The position numbers were made by a program, and so were the translations under genes. A stretch of DNA of 64,000 nt, taken from the NCBI GenBank assembly GCA_963762635.1, contig CAVXLQ010000012.1, forward strand, positions 62,001 to 126,000. Reading direction: 5' to 3'. This stretch comes from Tenggerimyces sp963762635. GTDB taxonomy: Bacteria > Actinomycetota > Actinomycetes > Propionibacteriales > Actinopolymorphaceae. The stretch's first letter is position 1. The number at the start of each line of letters is the position of its first letter. Positions 29,283 through 37,758 of this stretch are shown one piece after another. A model generated the notes under the pieces. That model was given only the letters and a program-made list of their open reading frames with translations. It was not told the origin of the DNA and ran no database searches.

Positions 29283-29380
29283 GTGGAGGGGAGTATTCCT
29301 TCGCGGCGACATCGTCAGCCCGGCCGATTCTGGCCCGGTGTCGCCGGCTCCGGAAGGTGGGAGCGGAAGAGACCTCCGAG
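29283..29380 (+). ncRNA. yybP-ykoY (Mn2+) riboswitch
   Basis: The leader has the class's conserved parts in order: GGAGGGGAGTATTCC (P1 and loop L1), GACATCGTCA, a GC-rich P2/P3 pair (CCCGGCC/GGCCCGG), and the closing GAGACCTCCGAG, whose CCTCC (29373-29377) pairs with GGAGG (29285-29289). yybP-ykoY RNAs sense Mn2+ and typically control Mn exporters including TerC-family proteins, which is exactly the downstream gene at 29422. Mechanism (translation or termination) is not determinable; the ribosome-binding site GGAGG (29409-29413) is close enough for translational control. Confidence 0.85.
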
Positions 29381-29421
29381 GGAACGCGCCATTCTCGACA
29401 CTTCTCTCGGAGGTATGCCCG

Positions 29422-30513
29422 ATGGACCTACACCCGTGGGTTTGGTACCTGACGATCGGCATCCTCGTTGCCGTTCTGATCATCGACATCTTCGTCATCG
29501 GTAGGCGGCCACACGAGCCGTCGATGAAGGAAGCCAGCCTCGCGATCGCCTTCTACGTAGGCCTCGCGGTGCTGTTCGGCATCGGCGTCTGGATCTTCGC
29601 CGGCGGCCAGTTCGCCGGAGAGTTCTTCGCCGGCTGGATCACCGAGTACAGTTTGTCCGTCGACAACCTGTTCGTGTTCATCATCATCATGACGCGCTTC
29701 AACGTGCCGAGGCAGTTCCAGCAGACAGCGTTGCTGATCGGCATCGTTCTCGCGCTCGTCATGCGCGGCATCTTCATCGCTCTGGGCGCCGCCGCCATCA
29801 ACAACTTCGCCTGGATCTTCTACATCTTCGGCGCGTTCCTCCTCTACACCGGCATCCAGTTCGCTCGCCAGGGCGAGATGGACGACGAGGACTACAAGGA
29901 GAACGCGGTCATCCGCTGGGCGAAGACGCACCTGCCCGCGACGGACACGTACAACGGCGTGAAGCTCACGATCATCGAGAACGGCAAGCGCCTCGTCACC
30001 CCGATGCTGATCGTGATGATCGCGCTCGGCTCGACCGACCTGGTGTTCGCGCTCGACTCGATCCCCGCGATCTACGGGTTGACGAACGAGCCGTACCTCG
30101 TCTTCACCGCGAACGTGTTCGCGCTGATGGGCCTTCGCCAGCTGTACTTCCTGCTCGGTGGACTGCTGAACCGCCTGGTGTACCTGACGTACGGCCTCGC
30201 GGCGATCCTCGTCTTCATCGGTGTCAAGCTCATCTTGCACGCGCTGCACGAGAACAACCTGCCGTTCATCAACGGCGGTGAGCATCTCGAGGGCGTGCCC
30301 GACATCGGCATCCTGGTCTCGCTGGCCGTCATCATCGGCGCGCTTGGCATCACCACGATCGCCAGCCTCATCCATACCCGCAAGGTGCAGCGCAAGGAAG
30401 CCGCGGAAGAGGCGGCGAACGGTTCGGCGAACGAGTCCGCGACGCCGGCCGAGCCTGAGCAGGCGAACGACAACGACAACGAGCCGACGCGTTCGGAGCG
30501 GCCTACACCGTGA
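29422..30513 (+). CDS. TerC family membrane protein (probable Mn2+ exporter)
   Basis: A 363-residue integral membrane protein with eight or nine helices. The TerC motifs EYSLSVDNLFVF (near residue 75) and GSTDLVFALDSIPAIYGLT (near residue 205) carry the acidic residues thought to bind metal. The C-terminal 40 residues are a charged Glu/Asn-rich tail. TerC/Alx proteins are linked to Mn2+ export and tellurite resistance; the yybP-ykoY riboswitch upstream makes Mn2+ homeostasis the likelier role. ATG 29422 with GGAGG 8 nt upstream. The end overlaps the convergent NlpC/P60 gene by 11 nt. Confidence 0.92.
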   Translation: MDLHPWVWYLTIGILVAVLIIDIFVIGRRPHEPSMKEASLAIAFYVGLAVLFGIGVWIFAGGQFAGEFFAGWITEYSLSVDNLFVFIIIMTRFNVPRQFQQTALLIGIVLALVMRGIFIALGAAAINNFAWIFYIFGAFLLYTGIQFARQGEMDDEDYKENAVIRWAKTHLPATDTYNGVKLTIIENGKRLVTPMLIVMIALGSTDLVFALDSIPAIYGLTNEPYLVFTANVFALMGLRQLYFLLGGLLNRLVYLTYGLAAILVFIGVKLILHALHENNLPFINGGEHLEGVPDIGILVSLAVIIGALGITTIASLIHTRKVQRKEAAEEAANGSANESATPAEPEQANDNDNEPTRSERPTP

Positions 30514-31411
30514 GGCGACCGGCCGACGTCAAGGTCTCCTTGCGTCGGTCGGACATCGGTGCCTCCTCGACCGGATGCCCGGTGCCGGGCGCGTGCAGGA
30601 TGCCGCCATCGACTCCCGTGGCGAAGCCGACGTGCGAGATCTCCTTGCCTGGCTTGGCGAAGAACAGCAGGTCGCCGGCCCGCACCTCGTCCAACGGCAC
30701 CGGCTCGGCGAAATCGGCCTGGTCCTTGGCGTCTCGGGGCACCACGCGTCCGAGTGCCCGGAACGAGATGTGCACCAGGCCGGAGCAGTCCAGCCCGAAC
30801 GCGCACATCCCGCACCACAGGTAGTCCAACCCGACGAAGCTGCGCGCCTGCTCCAGCACCGCACCAGCCTCGACGGGCAGGTGCCGGCTCGCCTTCCGTA
30901 CGAGGAAGCCCTCGTCCAGCCACGCCTGCCCGCCACCGGGCAGGTGGACGAGGGCCGAGCCGTCGGCCTGGGAGGCGACCGGGAGGATCGTCGCGTACGA
31001 GACGTCGTCGAGCACCGGCGCGCCACCCGATGTCTCCCGCAGCACCGTCGTCGAGGAGAGGACGACCGCCTCCTCGTCGCTCGCGGCGGGCGGCGACGTC
31101 AAGTGCGCGAGCGGCACCCAGCCCGGGTAGCCGCGCGGGTCGGCCTCGGACGGCTGCCAAGGCGCCACCACCCGGCCCCAGCCCCAGCGTTCCTCGACCA
31201 GCTCCACCGGCTCGCCGTACAGCAGCTGCGTGTCCGCGATGCCGTTCAGGGCCAGCCGCGCCGCGTTGTCCTGTGCCAAGGCCCAACCCCGCGGGTCGGG
31301 ATCGGCCGCGAGGATCGGCGCGTCGACCGGACGCGGGGACTCCGGCGTCCGCCACACCGTGGTGGTCCGGACGCCGACGGCATGGGTCGCTGAGGTGGTG
31401 GTGGGAGGCAC
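30503..31411 (-). CDS. NlpC/P60 endopeptidase with SH3 domains
   Basis: A 302-residue cysteine peptidase, similar in size and layout to YkfC-type gamma-D-glutamyl-L-diamino acid endopeptidases of peptidoglycan recycling. Two SH3b-like domains (about residues 10-100 and 110-170) precede the NlpC/P60 domain, with catalytic Cys in FGLDCSGLVH and His in KEISHVGFATG. No signal peptide is seen, consistent with a cytosolic recycling role. A dipeptide-epimerase-like gene, the usual partner in this pathway, lies 10 kb away at 41590. GTG 31411 is the start; ribosome-binding site weak. Confidence 0.88.
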   Translation of the reverse strand: MPPTTTSATHAVGVRTTTVWRTPESPRPVDAPILAADPDPRGWALAQDNAARLALNGIADTQLLYGEPVELVEERWGWGRVVAPWQPSEADPRGYPGWVPLAHLTSPPAASDEEAVVLSSTTVLRETSGGAPVLDDVSYATILPVASQADGSALVHLPGGGQAWLDEGFLVRKASRHLPVEAGAVLEQARSFVGLDYLWCGMCAFGLDCSGLVHISFRALGRVVPRDAKDQADFAEPVPLDEVRAGDLLFFAKPGKEISHVGFATGVDGGILHAPGTGHPVEEAPMSDRRKETLTSAGRLTV

Positions 31412-31420
31412 CCAGCCAAC

Positions 31421-32026
31421 TTACCCCGCGGCCACCCACGGGTCCCGGAGATCGAAGTAACGCAGATCGGCGTAAAGAGCGCGTTCGCGTTCCCACAGCT
31501 GCTTCGCGTCCTCCGAAGGCTCCTTGCTCTCCCCGGCGCGCGCTTCGGCCTCGGACGTGAAGTACGCCGCCTCGGTGAAGCGGCCGTCGGCGTCGTGGTA
31601 TGCCAGCATCGTGCCGAGAATCTCCGGACGCTCGACGGCCAGCAGCTTCTCCAGGTCCGACCAGGCCTCCGTCAGCTGAGAGCGGTCCGTCACGCGGCCC
31701 TGGATGATCTGCACGAACCCGGCCCGCTCCGACGGACCGCCGCCGAGCAGGTGGACGTCCCCGCAGTTCTGGAACGTCGCCTCGCCGTCGAGCAAGGCCT
31801 CCACCTCAGCCCACCAAGCGCCCTGCTCGGGTCGCTCGGAGTTCGACTGCGCGGACGAGGGGGAGTCGAAGCAGGCGAGCGCGACCAACGTTCCGTCGTC
31901 GGTGACGCCGCCCGTCGAGCCGACCCACCCGGTGGCTCCCGGCGAGAGCTCGGACCGCCAACGCTCGATCAACGCCTTCACGGCGGCAGCGTCCTTGGTC
32001 TGAGCCTGAATAACTTGAACGAACAT
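31421..32026 (-). CDS. hypothetical protein with two ferredoxin-like (ABM-type) halves
   Basis: A 201-residue soluble protein built of two similar halves: FVQVIQAQTKDAAAVKALIERW near the start and GFVQIIQGRVTDRSQLTEAWSDL in the middle, each followed by a GATGWVGSTGG- or EILGTMLAYHDADGRF-type strand. This pattern suggests a duplicated antibiotic-biosynthesis-monooxygenase-like alpha/beta fold. No catalytic role can be named. ATG 32026 with GGAGG upstream. It ends 9 nt before the NlpC/P60 start. Confidence 0.75.
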   Translation of the reverse strand: MFVQVIQAQTKDAAAVKALIERWRSELSPGATGWVGSTGGVTDDGTLVALACFDSPSSAQSNSERPEQGAWWAEVEALLDGEATFQNCGDVHLLGGGPSERAGFVQIIQGRVTDRSQLTEAWSDLEKLLAVERPEILGTMLAYHDADGRFTEAAYFTSEAEARAGESKEPSEDAKQLWERERALYADLRYFDLRDPWVAAG

Positions 32027-32068
32027 CTCCGCACCTCCACGGGATAGGCCCCCGCGAGGGCACTCACG

Positions 32069-33798
32069 TTACGCCCGCGTCGAGTGCCGCGCTGCGTAAT
32101 CGAAGGAGGTCACGCCCGCCCAGTGCCCGAACAGGTCCCGGTACAGCGTCGACGTCTCCAGCAGGCTCTCGTGCGTGCCCGCCGCCGCCCGAGACCCGTC
32201 CAGAACGAGCACCTGTCCAGCGCGCTGCGCCGAGCTGATCCGGTGAGCGATCACGATCAACGTGCCGGGCCGACGCCCGAACGCCTGCTCCGCACGTTCC
32301 TCCGCCACCGGGTCGAGGTGACAGGTCGCCTCGTCGAGCACGACGACGGGTGCGGGGGACAGGTACGCGCGAACGAGTGCGATCAGCTGCCGCTCGCCGG
32401 CCGACAATTCGCCGGGGTCGACCTCGGCGTGCAGGCCGCCGAGTCGGGCCAGCAACGGCTCCGCACCGACCGCGCCCGCAGCGAACGCGAGGTCGGTGGG
32501 GGAGACGTCGGGGTTCAGGTAGCTCACGTTCTCCAGCACGGTGCCGGCGAAGACGTACGCCTCCTGCGGGATCAGGACCCGCAACGAGGCGAGCTGCGCG
32601 GGGGCGAGCGACTCGACCGGCACTCCGCCGACCTCGACGACGCCGGAGTCCGGTCGGAGCAGGCCGCACAGCAACCCGGCGAGCGTGGACTTGCCGATGC
32701 CGCTCGGCCCGACGATCGCGAGGTGTGCGCCCGCCGGCACCTTGAGGTCGAGGCCGGACAGCACGGGCGCCGCTTGCGGTCCGTACGCGAACGTCAGCCC
32801 GCGCACGTCCAGGTCCGCCGCACCGACCGCGACCTCGGCGGGCCGCGGCGCATCGGCGGCCGAGGCACCGGTGGACAGGATTCGACCGAGCGTGACGATG
32901 TACCGCACGCCGGTGTCGCCGAGCGCGTTCATCAGCGTCCGCAGCGTCGGACTGCAGGCCGAACAGGACGTACGTCAGCCCACCGAGGATCGCGCCGGCG
33001 CTGAGCCCGCGCGACACCAGCCAAGGCCCGCCGGCCAGCAGCACGAGGAGCGGCAGCCAGCCGCCGATCGCGAAGCAGAGCGTCCGAAGCGCCGCGACGC
33101 GAGCGAGTGCCCGTTCGGCGGCGGCCTGGGTGGCGATCGGCCGTTCGACCATCGCGGCGGCCTCGTCCTCGGCGCGGCAGGCCGCGACGTCGCGGGTGCC
33201 CGCGAGCACGGTGCCGGCGACCGTGGCGAGGCGTTCGTCGGCGTACATCGACTCGCGGTGCCGGCGGCTCGCGAGCCCGAGCGTGCCGGCGAACAGGGCC
33301 ACGCCGAGAAGGAACGGCGGCAGGATCAGCACGACCATCGCCGGAGCGACCGTGGCGAGACCGACCGCGACGCCGGCCGCGGTGGCGACGAAGCCGCGCA
33401 CGACGACGAGCAGGCCCGCGTACGAGTCGCGCACGATCTCGACCTGCCGGGTCAGCCGCGCGAGCGCACCGTCGTCGGGCCGACCGGCGACGCCGCGACT
33501 CAGCGCGCCACCGACGACGCGCCGGACCAGGTCGTCGCGGAACGGTTCCACCAGACGAGCCGAGCCCGCGGTACAGCTGGCGCGACCCCACGGCGCCGAC
33601 CAGCGAGCCGCCGACGAACGCCGCCAGCCAAGCCAGCCCGACCATCGGCCGGCCGGCGAGGAAACCCGTCGTCCAGCGCCCGCGCGACGGCGAGACCCGA
33701 GAGCGCGGTCGGCACCGCCTGCACCAAGGACCAGAGCGCGAGCAGGAGCGACGCCGGCCGGCGGATCGACCGCCACGGAACGCGAGCGGCCCCGTCAT
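32069..33798 (-). pseudogene. ABC exporter 2 of the class III lanthipeptide locus (frameshifted)
   Basis: A fused TMD-NBD exporter of about 577 codons read through several frames. The TMD is visible as ALWSLVQAVPTALSGLAVAR, then FVATAAGVAVGLATVAP and GAILGGLTYVLFGL. The intact C-terminal piece (32069-32932) has Walker A GPSGIGKST, Q-loop PQEAYVF, signature ELSAGERQ, Walker B VVVLDEAT and the switch His in IAHR. Frame changes lie near 32945, 33560, 33665 and 33770. ATG 33798 overlaps the upstream stop (ATGA). By position it corresponds to the second exporter of ram/amf loci. Confidence 0.82.
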
Positions 33799-35474
33799 CG
33801 GAAGAGCTCCCGGTACGAGGCGTCGTTCTGCAGTGCGGCGTGCGTGCCGACCGCACGGATCTGCCCGCCGTCCAGCCAGACGACGAGGTCGGCGCGCGCG
33901 GCGGTGGCGGCCCGGTGCGTGACGATAAGCCGCGTCCGCCGGATGCCGCCGCGGTCGTGGGTCAGCGTCTGGCCGATCTGCATCTCGGTGACCATGTCCA
34001 GGCTGGACGGTCGCGTCGTCGAGGACGAGTAGGCGGTCGGCCTGCCAGGCGCGGGCGAGCCCGAGCCGCTGCCGTTCGCCGCCGGACATCGGCGCGAGCT
34101 CGAGCGGCGTGTCGTACCCGTCGGGCAGCCGGCTGACGAACTCGTGCGCGTGCGTCGAGCGTGCCATCGCCTCGACGACGACCTTGTCCTGCCGCCCGCC
34201 GATCTCGATCGTGCGCCGGATCGAGCCGCCGAACAACGTGCCGGACGTTCGAACGCGCAGCCGATCGCGTCGCGTAGCGCGTCGTGGTCGAGCTCCATCA
34301 GCGGCACACCGTCAAGGAAGACTTGCCCTCGTCCGGATCGCGCAGCCTGGCAGCGACAGCGGCCAGTACGGACTTGCCCGCCCCCGACGGGCCGACGATC
34401 GCGACCGCCGCACCGCCTTCCACCGTGAGGTAGACGCCGTCGAGCAGGATCGTGTCGTCGTCCGAACGTACGGTCACCGAACGAAGCTCGAGCCGTCCGG
34501 GTCCGGCCGGCAGCGCGCGGCTGCCGTACGTCGTGGGCTCGACCGCGAAGATCTCGGCGAGCCGGCGCGCGCCCGCGCGTGCGCGCGCCAGCTCGCCCAG
34601 CACTCCGGTGAGCGACCCGAGTCCGGCGCCGATGACCGCGTACTGACTCGCCGCGAACAGCTCGCCGGCGGAGATTCGCCCGTCAGCGAGGGCGAAACCG
34701 CCGACGGCGAGGACGGCGACGAGCACGAGCGGTCCGACGACCGCGGCCTGCGCGCCGGACGAGGCGAGGACCCGCCAGGTGCGCGGCGCCCTGCTCGTGC
34801 AGCTCCGGCAGGGAGGTCGAGCACGCGGCGTTCCTCGCGCTCGAGCGTGCCCGCGGCCGCGATCGTCCGGGCACCGCCGAGCGACTCGGCGAGCCGGGCG
34901 GCGATGTGGGCCTGGATACGCTGGTAGTCGCTCGACGATCTCCGCGGTCCGGCGGGCGAAGACGACGAGGACGAGCACGACGAGCACGACGCCGCCGGCG
35001 AACGCGACGGCCAGCCACCAGTCGATGTAGGCCAGCAGGACGAGCGCTCCGACCGGCGGAAGCTCGCGGTGATGACGAGCGATCAACGCCGGCCCGGCCT
35101 GCGCCGCCTCGACGGAGTTGCCGGACACCCGGCTGACCAGGTCGCCGGCGTCGAACCGGCGAGTGCGCGTCCGGGCCTGCCGCCAGCACGTGCCGAAGGA
35201 CCCGATTCGCGCAGCCAGGCCGTGGTGCCGGCCGACGGACGCGGTGCCGGCGAACGTCGTCGACGAGATCGACACGCGACGCCGAGCGCGATCAGCCCGG
35301 CGGCCATCGCGAGCCACCGCGTGATGTCGCCGTCGAGACCAGCGCGTCGACCGTGCGGCCGAGCACGGCCGGCAGCGCGAGCGTCACTGCCGTGCCGGCC
35401 AGGCCGGCGAGGGCGAGCGCGGCAGCCATCCGCCACCCCGCCGCGCGATCGCGCCGAACGACGTCATGGCTCAC
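33795..35474 (-). pseudogene. ABC exporter 1 of the class III lanthipeptide locus (frameshifted)
   Basis: Another TMD-NBD half transporter, about 560 codons in several frames: N-terminal GWRMAAALALAGLAGTAVTL, the TMD with FDAGDLVSRVSGNSVEAAQ and VVGPLVLVAVLAVGGFALADG, Walker A IVGPSGAGKS near 34390, signature MSGGERQRLGLARAW near 34070, Walker B LLVLDDAT, and a C-terminal LIVTHR switch. Two frame changes occur inside the NBD alone. The start is GTG 35474 as read, or the ATG overlapping the peptidase stop if a base is missing. Presumed partner of the exporter downstream in secreting the lanthipeptide. Confidence 0.82.
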
Positions 35475-37526
35475 CGACCTGCAAGCCGGTATGGGCGGCG
35501 AGGAACGCGAGGATGTCCGCGGCGAGCGTCGACCGCACGAGCTCACCGCCTGCGCGCCGTGGCCGACGTCGCGCTCGGTGCGCAGCAGGACCGGCCGGTC
35601 CGCTCGTGCTCGCCCACTGCAGCGCCGCGCACATCTTGCGAGCGTGCAGCGGGTCGACCCGGGTGTCGCCGTCGAACACGGTGAACAGCACTGCCGGGTA
35701 GGCGGTTCCGGCGGGACGCGGTGGTACGGCGAGTAGCCGAGCAGCCAGCCGAGCTGATCCGGATCCTCGGCCGAGCCGTACTCGCGCGCGCCAGCTCGGG
35801 CCGAGCCCGGACCGCTCGTACCGGACCATGTCCAGCAGCGGCGCGGAGCACACGGCGGCCGCGAACAGGTCCGGCCGCTGGGTGATCGCCGCGCCGACGA
35901 GCAGGCCGCCGTTGGACTCGCCGCAGGCGCCGAGCTGGTCGGGCGTGGTCCAGCCGTCGGCGATCAGCTGCTCGGCGGCGGCGACGAAGTCGTCGAACAC
36001 GTTCTGCTTGCGGTCGAGCATCCCGGCGCGGTGCCAGTCGCGCGCCTTCCTCGCCGCCGCCGCGCAGCTGGGCGGCCGCGAACACGCCGCCCGCCTCGAC
36101 CCAGGCGAGCACGTAGCTCGAGTAGGACGGCGTCATCGGCACGCCGAATCCGCCGTAGCCCATAGAGGATCGTCGGCCGCGGGCCGACGCTGTCCGCGAC
36201 GCGCGAGGACGACCATCCGGACCGGGGTGCCGTCGGCGGACGGGTAGAGCAACATGGTGCGCCTCGACGTCGGCGCCACGACTCCGTCGGGCGTTGCCGC
36301 AGGGGGTGACCGTCGCCGGTCCGGGCGTCGAACACGTAGACGGTTTCGGGCGTGACGTGGTCGGTGTAGCCGAACCACGGCTCGTGCGCGCTGTTCGGCC
36401 GGGCGGTAAGGCTGGTCGACGGTCCCGATGCCCGGCAGCCCGATCGCGCCGACGCGCTCGCCGGTGTGCAGGTCGTGGAGGGACAGGCTCTCGCCGCGTG
36501 CCGGATGGTCGCGACGACGAGCAGCGGCCGCGGTAGCCGGAACCGTCGAGGACGGCGAAGTCGGCGAGCACACCGCCGGTCTCGGCGCGGACCAGGTCGG
36601 TCCAGCTGCTCCGGAGCGGGCTTGGCGGGGTCCGCGACGCAGAGGCGGCCGTGCGGTGCGTCGACGGTCGTGGCGAGGTAGAGCCGCCCGTCCGGAGCGA
36701 CGTTGGCGACCGTCGTCCGGGGAGATTCTCCTGCACCGCTTGGAAGACCGGGCCCTCGGCGAACGAGGCGTGCAGGTCGGCCAGCCACAGCTCGTTCCGA
36801 TGCGCTCGTTCCCGCGGTGGCGGAGATGACGAGCCACCGGCCGTCGGCGCTCATGCCGAGCCCGTACGACGTGGTGTCGGCGCGTCCGTTGCCGAAGACC
36901 AGGACGTCCAGCTCGGCCGGCTCGGCGACGCGATGCAGGTAGACGCGCCACGCGCTGAGATCGGGGAGCGCGCGGACGTAGTAGAACGCGTCGCCGTCGG
37001 CGAGCCAGGCGACGGGGGAGTAGCGGCACGCGGTCGATCGGTCCGTCGATGCCGTTCTCGGCGTCGACGTCGATGACGTACAGCTGGGCTCGTTCGGTGC
37101 CGGCGCTGGAGAGCTGGACGGTGACGTACCGGCCGGTGTGGTCGGGCTGCCAGTGGTCGAGCGTGGTCGTGCCGCTGGGGTCCAGGGCGACCGGGTCGAG
37201 CAACGCGGTCTCGGTGCCGTCCTCGCGCGCGACGTAGAGAACCGCGTGCTCCTGTCGAGGATCGCGGCGCAGGAAGAACGCGCGGTCGCCGCGCCACGAC
37301 GGTGGCGTGACGAGCCGACCGCGCTGAGCTCGGCGATCCGGGCCTTCAGCGGCGCGTGGCCAGCCAGGCTGGCTTGGCCGTACTCGTGCCAGAGCGCGTC
37401 CTGCGCGGTCTGCCAGCGCAGGGACTCGGGGCTGGTCGGATCCTCCAGCCAGCGGTACGGATCGGGTACACGGTGGCCGAACAGGTCGTCAACGATGGGT
37501 TGACGGGCGGCATCCGGGTACCTCAT
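35464..37526 (-). pseudogene. prolyl oligopeptidase (S9A), putative leader peptidase (frameshifted)
   Basis: About 690 codons of a prolyl oligopeptidase: N-terminus RQPIVDDLFGHRVPDPYRWLEDP, propeller fragments (YVTVQLSSAGTERAQLYVID, LPDLSAWRVYLHRVAEP), and the catalytic domain with Ser in LGACGESNGGLLVG, Asp in VFDGDTRVDP and His in ERDVGHGAQA, each recoverable only by changing frame. Position between precursor and exporters matches the flavipeptin locus of Kribbella flavida, where the oligopeptidase FlaP trims the leader at a proline. ATG 37526 with AAGGAGG 13 nt upstream. The role is inferred from that precedent. Confidence 0.8.
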
Positions 37527-37556
37527 GGACGAACACATCCTCCTTGCGTACGGGTA

Positions 37557-37593
37557 GATCCCGGGCCGGACCACATGGGGCCGACCCGGGATC
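37557..37593. promoter_or_regulatory. hairpin between precursor and peptidase genes
   Basis: GATCCCGGG (37557-37565) and CCCGGGATC (37585-37593) form a 9-bp perfect stem in the 80-nt gap after the precursor stop. It could act as a partial terminator or as 3' protection of the precursor mRNA, raising precursor output relative to downstream genes. Confidence 0.55.
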
Positions 37594-37606
37594 CGGGCGC
37601 CTACGC

Positions 37607-37742
37607 TCAGTGGCAGAGCACCAGGCTGAGGTTGCTCGGGCGCCTGGAACCGCAGCCGAGCAGGGTCAGCGTGCTGCCGCCACCGTGTCCGCCGCCGTGC
37701 CCACCCGGGAGTCTCGAGTCCCTGGAGGTCGAGAAGAGCCAT
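37607..37742 (-). pseudogene. class III lanthipeptide precursor, SapB/AmfS-like (one frameshift)
   Basis: ATG 37742 opens MALLDLQGLETP, the leader start typical of class III precursors (LLDLQ motif). One extra G in the CCCGGG run near 37704 then shifts the frame; skipping it gives a 44-residue peptide: a Gly/His-rich linker GGHGGGHGGG, then STLTLLGC, GSRRP and SNLSLVLCH. The two segments are SxxTxxxC and SxxSxxxC, the labionin/lanthionine ring motifs, with the same two-ring layout as SapB. The gene is 136 nt, one more than a whole number of codons. The leader Pro (residue 12) is a candidate site for the oligopeptidase encoded next. Confidence 0.8.
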
Positions 37743-37758
37743 GTTGTTACACCACCTT

